Below are positions 49,948-59,152 of a stretch of DNA of 64,000 nucleotides, piece after piece. The notes below the pieces were generated by a model. That model was not told the origin of the DNA and made no database searches. It worked only from the letters and a program-made list of their open reading frames with translations. Numbering within the stretch: the stretch's first letter is position 1; each line of letters begins with the position of its first letter. Source of the DNA: Flavobacterium gelidilacus DSM 15343. Lineage in GTDB: Bacteria; Bacteroidota; Bacteroidia; Flavobacteriales; Flavobacteriaceae. Both the position numbers and the translations under genes were made by a program. Location of the stretch: NCBI RefSeq assembly GCF_000422685.1, contig NZ_KE383903.1, positions 201,402 to 265,401 of the forward strand, in the 5' to 3' direction.

Positions 49948-50137
49948 GTTTTCTTGATGAAAAAACGGTTCTATCTACTTTCATTTCAGGATTTGTATCA
50001 AAAATAGAATTAATTATATCACATGCAAAGCTCAATCTTTCTAAAGGTGTTTTATCTTCATAAAAAGTTACATGATCGTCTGCTTCTTCAAAAGAAGATT
50101 TTGAAACAACGCTTCTATCCATTTTTATATATTCCAT
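49931..50137 (-). CDS. small protein paired with the nucleotidyltransferase
   Basis: 68 aa from ATG 50137 (an in-frame start at 50215 would run into the reductase gene). Sequence includes SKSSFEEADDHVTFYEDKTPLERL and DRTVFSSRKHAELI. It overlaps the nucleotidyltransferase gene by 17 bp, typical of a two-gene toxin-antitoxin-like or accessory pair. No family recognised. Confidence 0.6.
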   Translation of the reverse strand: MEYIKMDRSVVSKSSFEEADDHVTFYEDKTPLERLSFACDIINSIFDTNPEMKVDRTVFSSRKHAELI

Positions 50138-50153
50138 ATACAAATATAAAAAA

Positions 50154-51212
50154 TTAATCAATCGATTTAACAACTGCTTTTTCAGCTTCTTTTCTTGTTC
50201 CATCAAAACCATCAACTCCTGAAACAGTTGTATATTTTAGAACATAACGCTTTCCTGGATTGATTCTGTTATAAACACTTTGACACATTAACGTAGCTTC
50301 GTGAAAACCACAAAGAATCAACTTTAATTTTCCTGGATAAGTGTTTACATCACCAATCGCGTAAATTCCGTCAATGTTGGTTTGGTAATCTAAAGCGTTA
50401 TTTACTTTGATAGCGTTTTTCTCAATTTCTAATCCCCAATTAGCAATTGCTCCTAATTTTGGAGTCAAACCGAAAAGTGGAATAAAATAATCGGTTTCAA
50501 CATTCATTCTAGCTCCATTCATTAAAATGTCGATAGATTCTATTCTTTCAGCTCCACAAAATCCAACAACTTCGGCTGGAGTTATCATTTTTATTTTTCC
50601 TTCATCTTTTAATTCCTGCACTTTTTCTACAGAATCTAAAGCTCCTCGAAATTCATTTCTTCTGTGTACTAAAGTTACTGATGAAGCAACATTAGTTAAG
50701 AAAATACTCCAATCTAATGCAGAATCTCCACCACCAGCAATAACTACATTTTTGTTGCGATATTTTTCTGGATCTTTGATAAAATAATCAATTCCTCTAT
50801 CGTTTTGTTCGTAGAAATCTACATCTTTTAATAAAGGTTTTCTAGGTTCAAAAGTTCCTAAACCCCCTGCAATTGCAATAGCTTTTGCTTTATGTTTTGT
50901 TCCGTTATTTGTGGTAACAATAAACGTTCCGTCTTCTAATTTATCAATGGTTTCTGCTGTTTCCCCAAGAGTAAATCCTGGTTGAAATTGCTTAATTTGT
51001 TCCATTAAATTAGTTACCAAATCACCAGCTAATACTTCTGGATAACCTGGAATATCAAATATTGGTTTTTTTGGATATAATTCTGCTAATTGACCACCTG
51101 GTTGAGGCAAAGCGTCAATAATATGGCATTTTAATTTTAATAATCCTGCTTCAAAGACGGTAAAAAGTCCTGTTGGACCTGCTCCGATTATTAGTATATC
51201 TGTTTCAATCAT
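50154..51212 (-). CDS. ferredoxin-NADP reductase, thioredoxin-reductase-like type
   Basis: 352 aa. FAD-binding IIGAGPTGLFTVFEAG, NAD(P)-binding VIAGGGDSALDW, and the C-terminal YAIGDVNTYPGKLKLILCGFHEATLM fit YumC-type ferredoxin reductases. There is no CxxC, so it is not a thioredoxin reductase. It likely reduces the 2Fe-2S ferredoxin encoded downstream. Confidence 0.88.
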   Translation of the reverse strand: MIETDILIIGAGPTGLFTVFEAGLLKLKCHIIDALPQPGGQLAELYPKKPIFDIPGYPEVLAGDLVTNLMEQIKQFQPGFTLGETAETIDKLEDGTFIVTTNNGTKHKAKAIAIAGGLGTFEPRKPLLKDVDFYEQNDRGIDYFIKDPEKYRNKNVVIAGGGDSALDWSIFLTNVASSVTLVHRRNEFRGALDSVEKVQELKDEGKIKMITPAEVVGFCGAERIESIDILMNGARMNVETDYFIPLFGLTPKLGAIANWGLEIEKNAIKVNNALDYQTNIDGIYAIGDVNTYPGKLKLILCGFHEATLMCQSVYNRINPGKRYVLKYTTVSGVDGFDGTRKEAEKAVVKSID

Positions 51213-51224
51213 TTTTTTTTCTTA

Positions 51225-51248
51225 AAGAGAAGTTGCATTGCAACGTCT
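51225..51248 (-). repeat. dispersed 24-bp palindromic repeat, second copy
   Basis: Exact reverse complement of 13043-13066 with GTTGC-ATT-GCAAC at its centre. Here it lies 13 bp upstream of the reductase gene. Confidence 0.75.
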
Positions 51249-51316
51249 GTACTGAAATGCAAAGTTGCAAAGATGTTATGAATTATTTTATGACTTTTAT
51301 CACTTTACGGTTGCGT

Positions 51317-51375
51317 TAGTGGTAGTAGCGGCATCCTTTTTTGTAAAAAAAGATATAGCGGATGACACGACCCAA
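51317..51375 (+). repeat. structured intergenic repeat, copy 3 (partial)
   Basis: GGTAGTAGCGGCATCCTTTT and AAAGATATAGCGGATGACA around an A/T stem match the centre of copies 1 and 2 (GGCATCCTTTT, GGACAGCAGG). The outer flanks are less alike. Confidence 0.45.
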
Positions 51376-51411
51376 AGGGGAACGCCCTCTTACGACAAGC
51401 TCAAGATTAAA

Positions 51412-51651
51412 TTATCCTATATTTTCTACCGTTTCAATTTGAGGAACCACTCTTTTGATTGTAGACTCAACTCCAGCTTTCATGGTGCTTTGATTGATAT
51501 TACAACTGTTGCATGCTCCTTCTAAACGAACCTTAACGTGCTTGCCATCGATAATATCCATTAAAGTAATGTTTCCACCGTCAGAAATTAAGAATGGTCT
51601 AATCTCGTCTAAAGCTTTTTCAACACTAACTTTTAAATCTTCTGTGTTCAT
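51412..51651 (-). CDS. NifU C-terminal-like (Nfu) Fe-S scaffold
   Basis: 79 aa. EGACNSCNINQSTMKAGVESTIKRVVPQI is the CxxC core of Nfu proteins, which carry an Fe-S cluster at the dimer interface. It follows the Mrp gene by 1 bp, forming an Fe-S assembly operon. Confidence 0.9.
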   Translation of the reverse strand: MNTEDLKVSVEKALDEIRPFLISDGGNITLMDIIDGKHVKVRLEGACNSCNINQSTMKAGVESTIKRVVPQIETVENIG

Positions 51652-51652
51652 T

Positions 51653-52795
51653 TTATTTTCCTTTTACAGCAGAACAACCTGCCATTGTAGTAATTTTTAT
51701 TGCTTCAGTTGGTGCTAAATTTTCGTTTCTTGCAATTGTTTCTTGCACTACATTTCTTGTAATTTCTTCGAAAATTCCTTCTAAAACCGAACCAGTTTGT
51801 AAAGCTGCTGGACGACCGTAATCTCCTGCTTCACGAATGCTTTGTACCAATGGAACTTCTCCTAATAAAGGAACATTTAAGTCCTCTGCTAGGTTTTTTG
51901 CCCCTTCTTTTCCGAAGATATAATATTTGTTGTTTGGTAATTCTTCTGGTGTGAAATAAGCCATGTTTTCAATAATTCCTAATACTGGAACTTTGATAGC
52001 TTCTGACAAAAACATGGAAACTCCTTTTTTAGCATCTGCTAAAGCTACAGCTTGTGGTGTACTTACAACAACTGCTCCAGTGATTGGAAGCGACTGCATA
52101 ATTGATAAATGAATATCACCTGTTCCTGGTGGTAAATCGATTAGCATGAAGTCTAATTCTCCCCAATGTGCATCGAAAATCATTTGGTTTAAGGCTTTTG
52201 CTGCCATTGGTCCTCTCCAAATTACAGCTTGATCTGGTTTTGTAAAAAATCCGATAGAAAGCATTTCTACTCCATAACTTTTTACAGGTTCCATTTTTGA
52301 TTTTCCGTCAACTTCGATTGAGTTTGGTTTTGCAGTTTCAACATCAAACATAATTGGCATTGAAGGTCCATAAATATCAGCGTCTAAAACTCCAACTTTA
52401 AAACCCATTTTTGCTAATGTTACGGCTAAATTGGCTGTGATTGTTGATTTACCTACACCACCTTTTCCTGAAGCAACTGCGATAATATTACTAATTCCTG
52501 GAATTTGTTTTCCTTTAATTAAGTTAGGGTTTTCAGGCTTTTCTGGAGCTTCAACCTTTATATTTACTTTTATTTTTGCTTTTTCATAAACTTTTTCGTG
52601 TATCACTTTCATGATATCTACTTCAGCTCTTTTTTTGATGTGTAATGCTGGTGTTCTTAATAATAAATCAACCACAACCTCATCACCAAAAGTGATTACG
52701 TTTTGAACGGCACCACTTTCAACCATATTTTTTCCTTCACCAGCAACTGTTATAGTTTCTAAGGCTTTAAGGATTTCTTTTCTATCTAACTTCAT
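51653..52795 (-). CDS. Mrp/ApbC/NBP35-family Fe-S carrier ATPase
   Basis: 380 aa. N-terminal DUF59/MIP18 domain (residues about 1-85), then the ATPase with GKGGVGKSTITANLA (deviant Walker A), DADIYGPSMP and DLPPGTGD. The C-terminus adds GCSAVKGK. It transfers Fe-S clusters to apoproteins and is paired with nfu. The upstream promoter word CAAAGATA (52851-52858) reads TATCTTTG on the minus strand. Confidence 0.92.
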   Translation of the reverse strand: MKLDRKEILKALETITVAGEGKNMVESGAVQNVITFGDEVVVDLLLRTPALHIKKRAEVDIMKVIHEKVYEKAKIKVNIKVEAPEKPENPNLIKGKQIPGISNIIAVASGKGGVGKSTITANLAVTLAKMGFKVGVLDADIYGPSMPIMFDVETAKPNSIEVDGKSKMEPVKSYGVEMLSIGFFTKPDQAVIWRGPMAAKALNQMIFDAHWGELDFMLIDLPPGTGDIHLSIMQSLPITGAVVVSTPQAVALADAKKGVSMFLSEAIKVPVLGIIENMAYFTPEELPNNKYYIFGKEGAKNLAEDLNVPLLGEVPLVQSIREAGDYGRPAALQTGSVLEGIFEEITRNVVQETIARNENLAPTEAIKITTMAGCSAVKGK

Positions 52796-52850
52796 CTTAA
52801 CTTTTTTAAATCAAAATTGTTTAGTCTTTATTTAAACTAAATATCAATTG

Positions 52851-52858
52851 CAAAGATA
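52851..52858 (-). promoter_or_regulatory. -7 promoter word of the mrp-nfu operon
   Basis: The minus strand reads TATCTTTG (TAnnTTTG), 56 bp before the start codon. Confidence 0.5.
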
Positions 52859-52923
52859 GTTAGAAGTTTACTAGTTTGAAAGCAACAAGGTTTAAAGTTT
52901 TCTTATAATTAGATAGTTGTAAT

Positions 52924-54222
52924 TTATAATTCATTATACTTTATCAAATTCAATTTTATGGTTGTAAATTGACGTTGTAAATTATTTTTCAAAACATCAT
53001 ATTGGGATTGTAACAATTGATTTTTAACTGTTGAAAACACGATTGTATCGATTTTTCCTGCTTCAAATTTTGATTGTGACGTTTGAAACGTTTTTTCTGT
53101 TAAGTTTTTAATTTCAAAAAATTTACCTTCTAATACTAGAATTTGTTTTATTTTCTCTTCTTCGATCTGAATTTGTTGTTTCAGTTTTAAATCTTCTTGG
53201 TTTAGAGCTAGTTTTTCTTTTTCACTCTCTAATTCTAAAGCTTTTACTTTTTTTGAATTTCGAAATCCATTAAAAATCGGAACACTCAACTGTAATCCTA
53301 CTTGTTGATTTTTATTGTCTGAAAACTGACTATTGAAACTATTTACTTGAACATCTGATTGATTTAATGGCTTATAATAAAATGTTGAGTAATTATAAAA
53401 AGCACCTAAAGTTGGTAAGTTTGTTCCTCTTGATTGTTTAATTCTCTTCTGACCTAGTTCATAAGTAAGCCTTGCTAATCTTATTTTTGGGTTATTTGTT
53501 TCTGTTGGAGTTACATTAGAATTTGAATTTAGATAAGCACTTAAAATGCAATTCTCGGCACCAATCTCCTTTGCATTTAACAATTGAAATAACTGTGTTT
53601 TTTGAATTCGATCTAATTGCTTTGTTTCGAGAATATTCTTTTCCTCAAGTGCTACGCTCAATTGCATGTCATACAAATCACTCTTGGGTTTGCTTCCAAT
53701 TGTTTCTTCTTTTTGAATTCTGTCTAAGTTTGATTTTGCGTTAATCAATTGATTTTCTTGAATTTTTAATAACTCTTGTGTATATAAAGCTGTGAAATAG
53801 CTTTCTACTATTTGTAATTTGTATTCGTTTTCCAAGACTTCTTTTTCAACTTTTGCTCTTTCAATATCTAATTTGGTGAATTGAGAAGTTGCGATTGAAT
53901 TGAAATCAATTAAGTTCATTCGAGCTCCTAAAAAGAAATTATCATATTGAATATTAGAGCTAACTCTTCCATTTGTAGAAGGATCAATAGTTGAACCAAA
54001 ATTATAACTTTGATTTGCGTCAAAACTAACTGTTGGCATTAGACTATTTGAAAAAGAATTATGGTTTTTTTGGGTTCGTTTTATCTCGATTTGTTTAATT
54101 TTTATTTCTAAACTGTTTTCCATTCCTAATGCTATGCATTGTTCTAATGTAAAACTGATTTCTTGTGCATTTAATTTAATAAAACAAAAGAGCGCGAAAA
54201 TTAATGTGGTTAATTTATTCAT
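52924..54222 (-). CDS. TolC-family outer-membrane channel
   Basis: 432 aa. Signal peptide ending IKLNAQ. Two long helical-hairpin repeats (e.g. LTLEQCIALGMENSLEIKIKQIEI; KFEAGKIDTIVFSTVKNQLLQSQYDVLKN) and barrel strands (YNFGSTIDP, LQLSVPIFNGFRNSKKVKALE). Last gene of the export operon, overlapping the upstream permease by 8 bp. Confidence 0.92.
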   Translation of the reverse strand: MNKLTTLIFALFCFIKLNAQEISFTLEQCIALGMENSLEIKIKQIEIKRTQKNHNSFSNSLMPTVSFDANQSYNFGSTIDPSTNGRVSSNIQYDNFFLGARMNLIDFNSIATSQFTKLDIERAKVEKEVLENEYKLQIVESYFTALYTQELLKIQENQLINAKSNLDRIQKEETIGSKPKSDLYDMQLSVALEEKNILETKQLDRIQKTQLFQLLNAKEIGAENCILSAYLNSNSNVTPTETNNPKIRLARLTYELGQKRIKQSRGTNLPTLGAFYNYSTFYYKPLNQSDVQVNSFNSQFSDNKNQQVGLQLSVPIFNGFRNSKKVKALELESEKEKLALNQEDLKLKQQIQIEEEKIKQILVLEGKFFEIKNLTEKTFQTSQSKFEAGKIDTIVFSTVKNQLLQSQYDVLKNNLQRQFTTIKLNLIKYNEL

Positions 54223-56650
54223 ATTTCAGGTATTTTAAAACATTAACTCTTGTTGCAGCATAAGCTCTTGACAATACTACTACTAAAGTCAATACCAACA
54301 AAACGAAGAATCCAACAGCAAAAGGAACCCATGAAATTGTTATGCGAAATGCGAAATTTTCTAACCAAAGTGTTAGTAAATAGTAAACTGGAAACAACGC
54401 AATTACAAAACCAATGACGCAAAACAGAATGTATTGTTTTGAAAGTTCTTTTAGTAAAACTGATGTTTCCGCTCCTAATGTTTTTCTTATGGCAATTTCT
54501 TTCATTCTTCTTTGAATTGAATAGGTTGCTAAGGCAAACAATCCAAATAGTGCAATTAGAATTACAGTAATATTTAATAGTGAAAATAAGTTTTTTTGTT
54601 TTACATACGTTGCATAGGTTTGTGCATATTGTTTATCTACAAAGTCATAACTAAAAGGATACTCAGTATCAACATTTTTAATCCAAAATTTTTCAATTTC
54701 TGCTAAGGTTTGTGATGGATTTTCAGCATCAATTTTTACATAAATTCTGCTAGAATTTTGCAACATCCAGTCTACCGTTTTATAGTGAAAGAAAACCATT
54801 GGTGGAATTCTATCTTGAGGTCCAAAAAGGTTGAAATCTTTCACAACACCTACAATTTTCAATTTCTTTTCGTTCCATTCTACTTCTTTGCCAATTGGAT
54901 CTTTTTCATTCATCATTTTTAATGCCGTTTCATTGACTAACATAGAATTTATAGTGTCTGATGTTAATTTATCTGATAAAAAACGTCCTTCTTTTATTTT
55001 AATTTGCATCATTTCTAGCATTCCGAAATCAACGCCCATATTTCGAGCTTGAATATTGTCGCCACCTTTGTAAGAAAAGCCAGTAGTCGAACCATTCCCT
55101 GAGCCAAATACAAATGCACCAGTGGAAACTTGTTTTACACCTTTGATTTTTGAAAGTTCACCTTTTATTAATAGATAGCGATTTTCGACTTTTTGTTTAA
55201 AATCTTTCTCTCTCCAATTGTAGCCATTCCTATACCAAACTGAAGCTACTTGATCGCCCTTAAAACCTAAATCTTTGTTTGAAATGAATTCAATTTGCTG
55301 ATAAACAATATAAGAACCGATGATGAAAAATGTAGCAATGGCAAATTGCAATATCAGCATTCCGTTGCGCAACCAAATTCCATTTTTACTCCTTCCAAAA
55401 TTACCTTTTAATACTTTTAAACTTTCAAAATTAGATACATAAATTGCTGGAAAAACTCCTGCAAATACGATTGTGACAATAAAAATTAAAATTAATTGCA
55501 CATAGAATTGATTTCCAAATATGATTAAATTTTTATCTAAAAATTCATTATAATATGGTAATGAAAGCTCTACAATTACTAACGATAGTAAAATTGAAAA
55601 TAAAACTGTTAGTATAGTTTCAAACAAAAATTGTTTGATAATATTACTTTTTGAAGCTCCAAGAATTTTTCGAACACCTACTTCTTTTGCTCTATTTATC
55701 GCATTTGCAGTTGCAAGGTTTACATAATTTACAATCGATAAAATTAAAATCAATATAGATAAACAAAGCATTATTAATAAAAACTGATAATTACCATTTC
55801 CTTCTGCATAACATTCTGTTATAGCGTGTAATCTAGATGTACTCAAAGGTTCTAAGATGATTTCGGTAGTTACATATCCGTTTTTTTTCATCCACTCTTC
55901 TGGAGAAATTCCCTCTAATTTAGCACTTTTGACAGTGCTATTTTCATACATCAACCGTTTCATTTTTGCTGCAACTTTATCGCTATCATCAGGGTTTTTA
56001 AGTTTCAAGAGTAATCCATAACTAAAATTTCCCCATTGGTCTTTATTTTCTTTCATTCTTTCATCAATAGAATTGACTATAACTTCTGGAGCCATTGATG
56101 ATTTTCCTGGAATTGTATAAATACAGCCTACAACTAATTTTCTAACACCATCATCTAAGGTTTTACCCAATGGATTTTCATTTCCAAAAAGTTTTTTTGC
56201 CGTGTCTAATGATATCGCAATATTGGTATTATCGTTCAATACATTTTTAGAACTACCGCTAACAATTGTGAAAGGAAACATTTCAAAAAATGTGTTTTGT
56301 GCATAAGTGAATTTTACTATTTCTTTTTTGTTTTTATACTTTAGAATAGCCTCCTCATACCAATTATCAAAGTAGCAATAACTTTCAATTTCTGGGAAAT
56401 CTTTTTTAAAATATTCTTCAAAAGGAGCAACATTACTTGCCCAATAATCTGTTGCGCTAATTTTACTGATTGATTGAAAAACGTTATCCTTTCCAGGATT
56501 CCATTCATTATAACTGTGTTCGTCATTCCAATAAAGAGTTGCGAAGATTAATCCTGCAATTCCAATACTTAGTCCTAAAACATTGAGAATTGTAAATAAC
56601 TTGTTGTTTTTTATATGATAGATGAAAAGATTTGTCCAATTTTTTAACAT
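54215..56650 (-). CDS. MacB/FtsX-like ABC permease
   Basis: 811 aa. N-terminal membrane anchor (FTILNVLGLSIGIAGLIFATLYW), periplasmic MacB-core domain, three middle membrane segments with RAKEVGVRKILGASKSNIIKQF, a second periplasmic domain, and C-terminal segments with RRMKEIAIRKTLGAETSVL. Both FtsX-type coupling motifs are present, so the protein is a duplicated permease. It has no ATPase; the ATPase is encoded at 59964. Paralogue of the adjacent permease. Confidence 0.9.
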   Translation of the reverse strand: MLKNWTNLFIYHIKNNKLFTILNVLGLSIGIAGLIFATLYWNDEHSYNEWNPGKDNVFQSISKISATDYWASNVAPFEEYFKKDFPEIESYCYFDNWYEEAILKYKNKKEIVKFTYAQNTFFEMFPFTIVSGSSKNVLNDNTNIAISLDTAKKLFGNENPLGKTLDDGVRKLVVGCIYTIPGKSSMAPEVIVNSIDERMKENKDQWGNFSYGLLLKLKNPDDSDKVAAKMKRLMYENSTVKSAKLEGISPEEWMKKNGYVTTEIILEPLSTSRLHAITECYAEGNGNYQFLLIMLCLSILILILSIVNYVNLATANAINRAKEVGVRKILGASKSNIIKQFLFETILTVLFSILLSLVIVELSLPYYNEFLDKNLIIFGNQFYVQLILIFIVTIVFAGVFPAIYVSNFESLKVLKGNFGRSKNGIWLRNGMLILQFAIATFFIIGSYIVYQQIEFISNKDLGFKGDQVASVWYRNGYNWREKDFKQKVENRYLLIKGELSKIKGVKQVSTGAFVFGSGNGSTTGFSYKGGDNIQARNMGVDFGMLEMMQIKIKEGRFLSDKLTSDTINSMLVNETALKMMNEKDPIGKEVEWNEKKLKIVGVVKDFNLFGPQDRIPPMVFFHYKTVDWMLQNSSRIYVKIDAENPSQTLAEIEKFWIKNVDTEYPFSYDFVDKQYAQTYATYVKQKNLFSLLNITVILIALFGLFALATYSIQRRMKEIAIRKTLGAETSVLLKELSKQYILFCVIGFVIALFPVYYLLTLWLENFAFRITISWVPFAVGFFVLLVLTLVVVLSRAYAATRVNVLKYLKYE

Positions 56651-56669
56651 AATTTATTTTTTAAATGAA

Positions 56670-59093
56670 TTACTCGTATTTTAAATATTTTAGAACATTT
56701 ACTTTAGTGGCTACGTAAGCTCTAGAAAGCACTATTAACAAGGTTAAAACAAGCAAAAGAATGAAGCCTATAATAAACGGAAGTATTGAAATGTCAATTC
56801 TAAAAGCAAAATCTTGCAACCATAGATTTAACAAATAATACGTTGGCAATAAAGCTATAAAAAAGCCTATTATGCAAAAAACGATGTATTGCTTAGAAAG
56901 TGTTTTAAGTAACGTATTTGTTTCTGCACCCAATGTTTTTCGAATAGCTATTTCTTTCATTCGCGACTGAATAGAATAGGTTGCTAAAGCAAACAATCCA
57001 AATAGTGCAATAAGAATAACAACAATATTTAATGCCGAAAACAAGTTTTTTTGTTTTACAAAACTGCTGTAAGATCTTTTGTATTCTTTATCTACAAAAT
57101 CATATTTAAAAGGATATTCTGAATCTACCTTCTTAATCCAAAATTGCTCAATATCTGCAAGAGTTTCATTCATTGTTTCGGCATCAGCTTCCACATAAAT
57201 ATTATTTAAAGTACTACCAAGCCAAGAAATTGTTTTTAAATGAAAAAAGGACATTGGTGGTATTGCTTCACTAGGGTTTCCTAAATTAAAATCCTTAACA
57301 ACACCCACTATTACAACTTCTTCTGTGTTCCAATTTATTTTTTTACCAATAGGATTAGGCTCCTTTAATAATTTTAAAGCCGTTTCGTTTATCAAAACAG
57401 AATTAATAGTATCTTGAGCAAATTTTGGATTGAAATAACGTCCTTGAACCATTTTTATTTGCATCATTTCAAGCATTCCAAAATCTAAAGGAATATTATT
57501 ACTATTTATATTTATATCTTTATATGTATAATTTGTAGTTATAGGTGCACCATCTCCAAATTTAAAAGCTCCACCTACAACTTGTTTAACTCCTTTTATT
57601 TTTTGTAATGCATTTTTAATAGTCATATATCTATTAAATCTATACTCATCTGAAATGTCTTCACCATATATGTTTCTATAAGAAATATTTACAATTTGAT
57701 TCGCCTTGAAGCCTAAATCTTTTGTATTCATATAATCTATTTGCTGATATACAATATAGGAACCCACAATAAAAAAAGTAGCGATTGAAAATTGCAAAAC
57801 TAACATGGAATTTCGTAGCCAAATGCCTGATTTACTTCTACTGAAATTACCTTTTAACACTTTGAGTACTTCAAAATTAGAAACATACAAAGCCGGAAAT
57901 ATACCTGCTGTGATGATTAGAATTATAAAAACAATCCCGAGTTGTAGTGCAATTTCTTGTGGTTGAATGCTTAACGTTTTCTCTAAAAAATCATTATAGT
58001 AAGGAAGTGCTAATTCGACGAGGACTAAAGAAAACAAGGTAGAAAACAACACTATGATGAAGGTTTCAAAAACAAACTGTGCAATAATATTAGTTTTTGA
58101 TGCGCCTAAAATCTTACGAACACCCACTTCTTTAGCTCGTTTTACAGCAGTTGCTGTAGCCAAGTTAACATAATTAAAAATCGATAAAAACAAAATTAGA
58201 ATACTCAACCCTAACATGATAACAAGAAACTTATAATTTCCCTTCCTATCTAATAATCCCGATGTTTTGGTATGCAAACGCACTTCTGATAACGATTCTA
58301 AGGACACTTGTGAAACACCATACTTTTCAATAAATTCTTCTGGAGTTATACCTTGTCTTTTTGCATAAACTAAAACCATATTATCATAGTACAATTGTTC
58401 AATGTTTTTCAGAATTTGTGTTTTTGATTTTATGCTTTTTGCTTTAATTAATAATGTAAACTGATAATTTCCCCATTGCGAACTATATTGTTTAATTATA
58501 AAATCCATACCATTATAAACACAAGAAGGCATGTAAGAAGATTTTTTGTCTAATTTATAAACACCTCTTACAATGAGTTTTTTGCCTTGAAAGTCAATTT
58601 CTTTATTTAATGCAGGCTCTTTGTTAAACAATTGTGTTGCCATTTCTGCAGACAAACAAATACTATTCTCATCTGGTAAAGCATTGTTAACACTACCTTC
58701 TATAAACTCAAATGGAAAAAAATCGAAAAAGTTTTTTTGTGCTGATAGAATTTTTTCTGAAAAGATTTTTTTCTTTCCAATTCGAATTATATCGTTTTCA
58801 TAATCTCCACTTATGTAACAATATGATGCTACTTCTGGTGTTTTCAACTTAAGAGCCGAACCAACTGGAGCTGAACCTGAAGTCCAAAATGTATTTTCAT
58901 CTATTTGATTGACTAATAAAAAAATTGTCTCTTTATTTGGATTCCAATCGTTGTAACTATTTTCCTCATTCCAATATAAAATGGCAAAAATTAATCCTGC
59001 TATTCCAATACTTAGTCCTAAAACATTTAAAACAGTAAAAAGCTTATTGTTTTTAATATGATATAAGAATATATGTAGCCAATTTTTTAACAT
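56670..59093 (-). CDS. MacB/FtsX-like ABC permease
   Basis: 807 aa with the same layout as its neighbour: FTVLNVLGLSIGIAGLIFAILYWNEE at the N-terminus, KEVGVRKILGASKTNIIAQFVFET in the middle and KEIAIRKTLGAETNTLLKTLSKQY near the end. High similarity to the other permease in the cytoplasmic coupling parts, lower in the periplasmic domains, suggests tandem duplication with change in the periplasmic partner site. It lies 20 bp before its paralogue. It may form a heterodimer with the second permease. Confidence 0.9.
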   Translation of the reverse strand: MLKNWLHIFLYHIKNNKLFTVLNVLGLSIGIAGLIFAILYWNEENSYNDWNPNKETIFLLVNQIDENTFWTSGSAPVGSALKLKTPEVASYCYISGDYENDIIRIGKKKIFSEKILSAQKNFFDFFPFEFIEGSVNNALPDENSICLSAEMATQLFNKEPALNKEIDFQGKKLIVRGVYKLDKKSSYMPSCVYNGMDFIIKQYSSQWGNYQFTLLIKAKSIKSKTQILKNIEQLYYDNMVLVYAKRQGITPEEFIEKYGVSQVSLESLSEVRLHTKTSGLLDRKGNYKFLVIMLGLSILILFLSIFNYVNLATATAVKRAKEVGVRKILGASKTNIIAQFVFETFIIVLFSTLFSLVLVELALPYYNDFLEKTLSIQPQEIALQLGIVFIILIITAGIFPALYVSNFEVLKVLKGNFSRSKSGIWLRNSMLVLQFSIATFFIVGSYIVYQQIDYMNTKDLGFKANQIVNISYRNIYGEDISDEYRFNRYMTIKNALQKIKGVKQVVGGAFKFGDGAPITTNYTYKDININSNNIPLDFGMLEMMQIKMVQGRYFNPKFAQDTINSVLINETALKLLKEPNPIGKKINWNTEEVVIVGVVKDFNLGNPSEAIPPMSFFHLKTISWLGSTLNNIYVEADAETMNETLADIEQFWIKKVDSEYPFKYDFVDKEYKRSYSSFVKQKNLFSALNIVVILIALFGLFALATYSIQSRMKEIAIRKTLGAETNTLLKTLSKQYIVFCIIGFFIALLPTYYLLNLWLQDFAFRIDISILPFIIGFILLLVLTLLIVLSRAYVATKVNVLKYLKYE

Positions 59094-59152
59094 AACTATT
59101 CGTTTTTTGATTTAATCTGAACCAAGTTCAAATTCTTTGATGATTTTGATGT

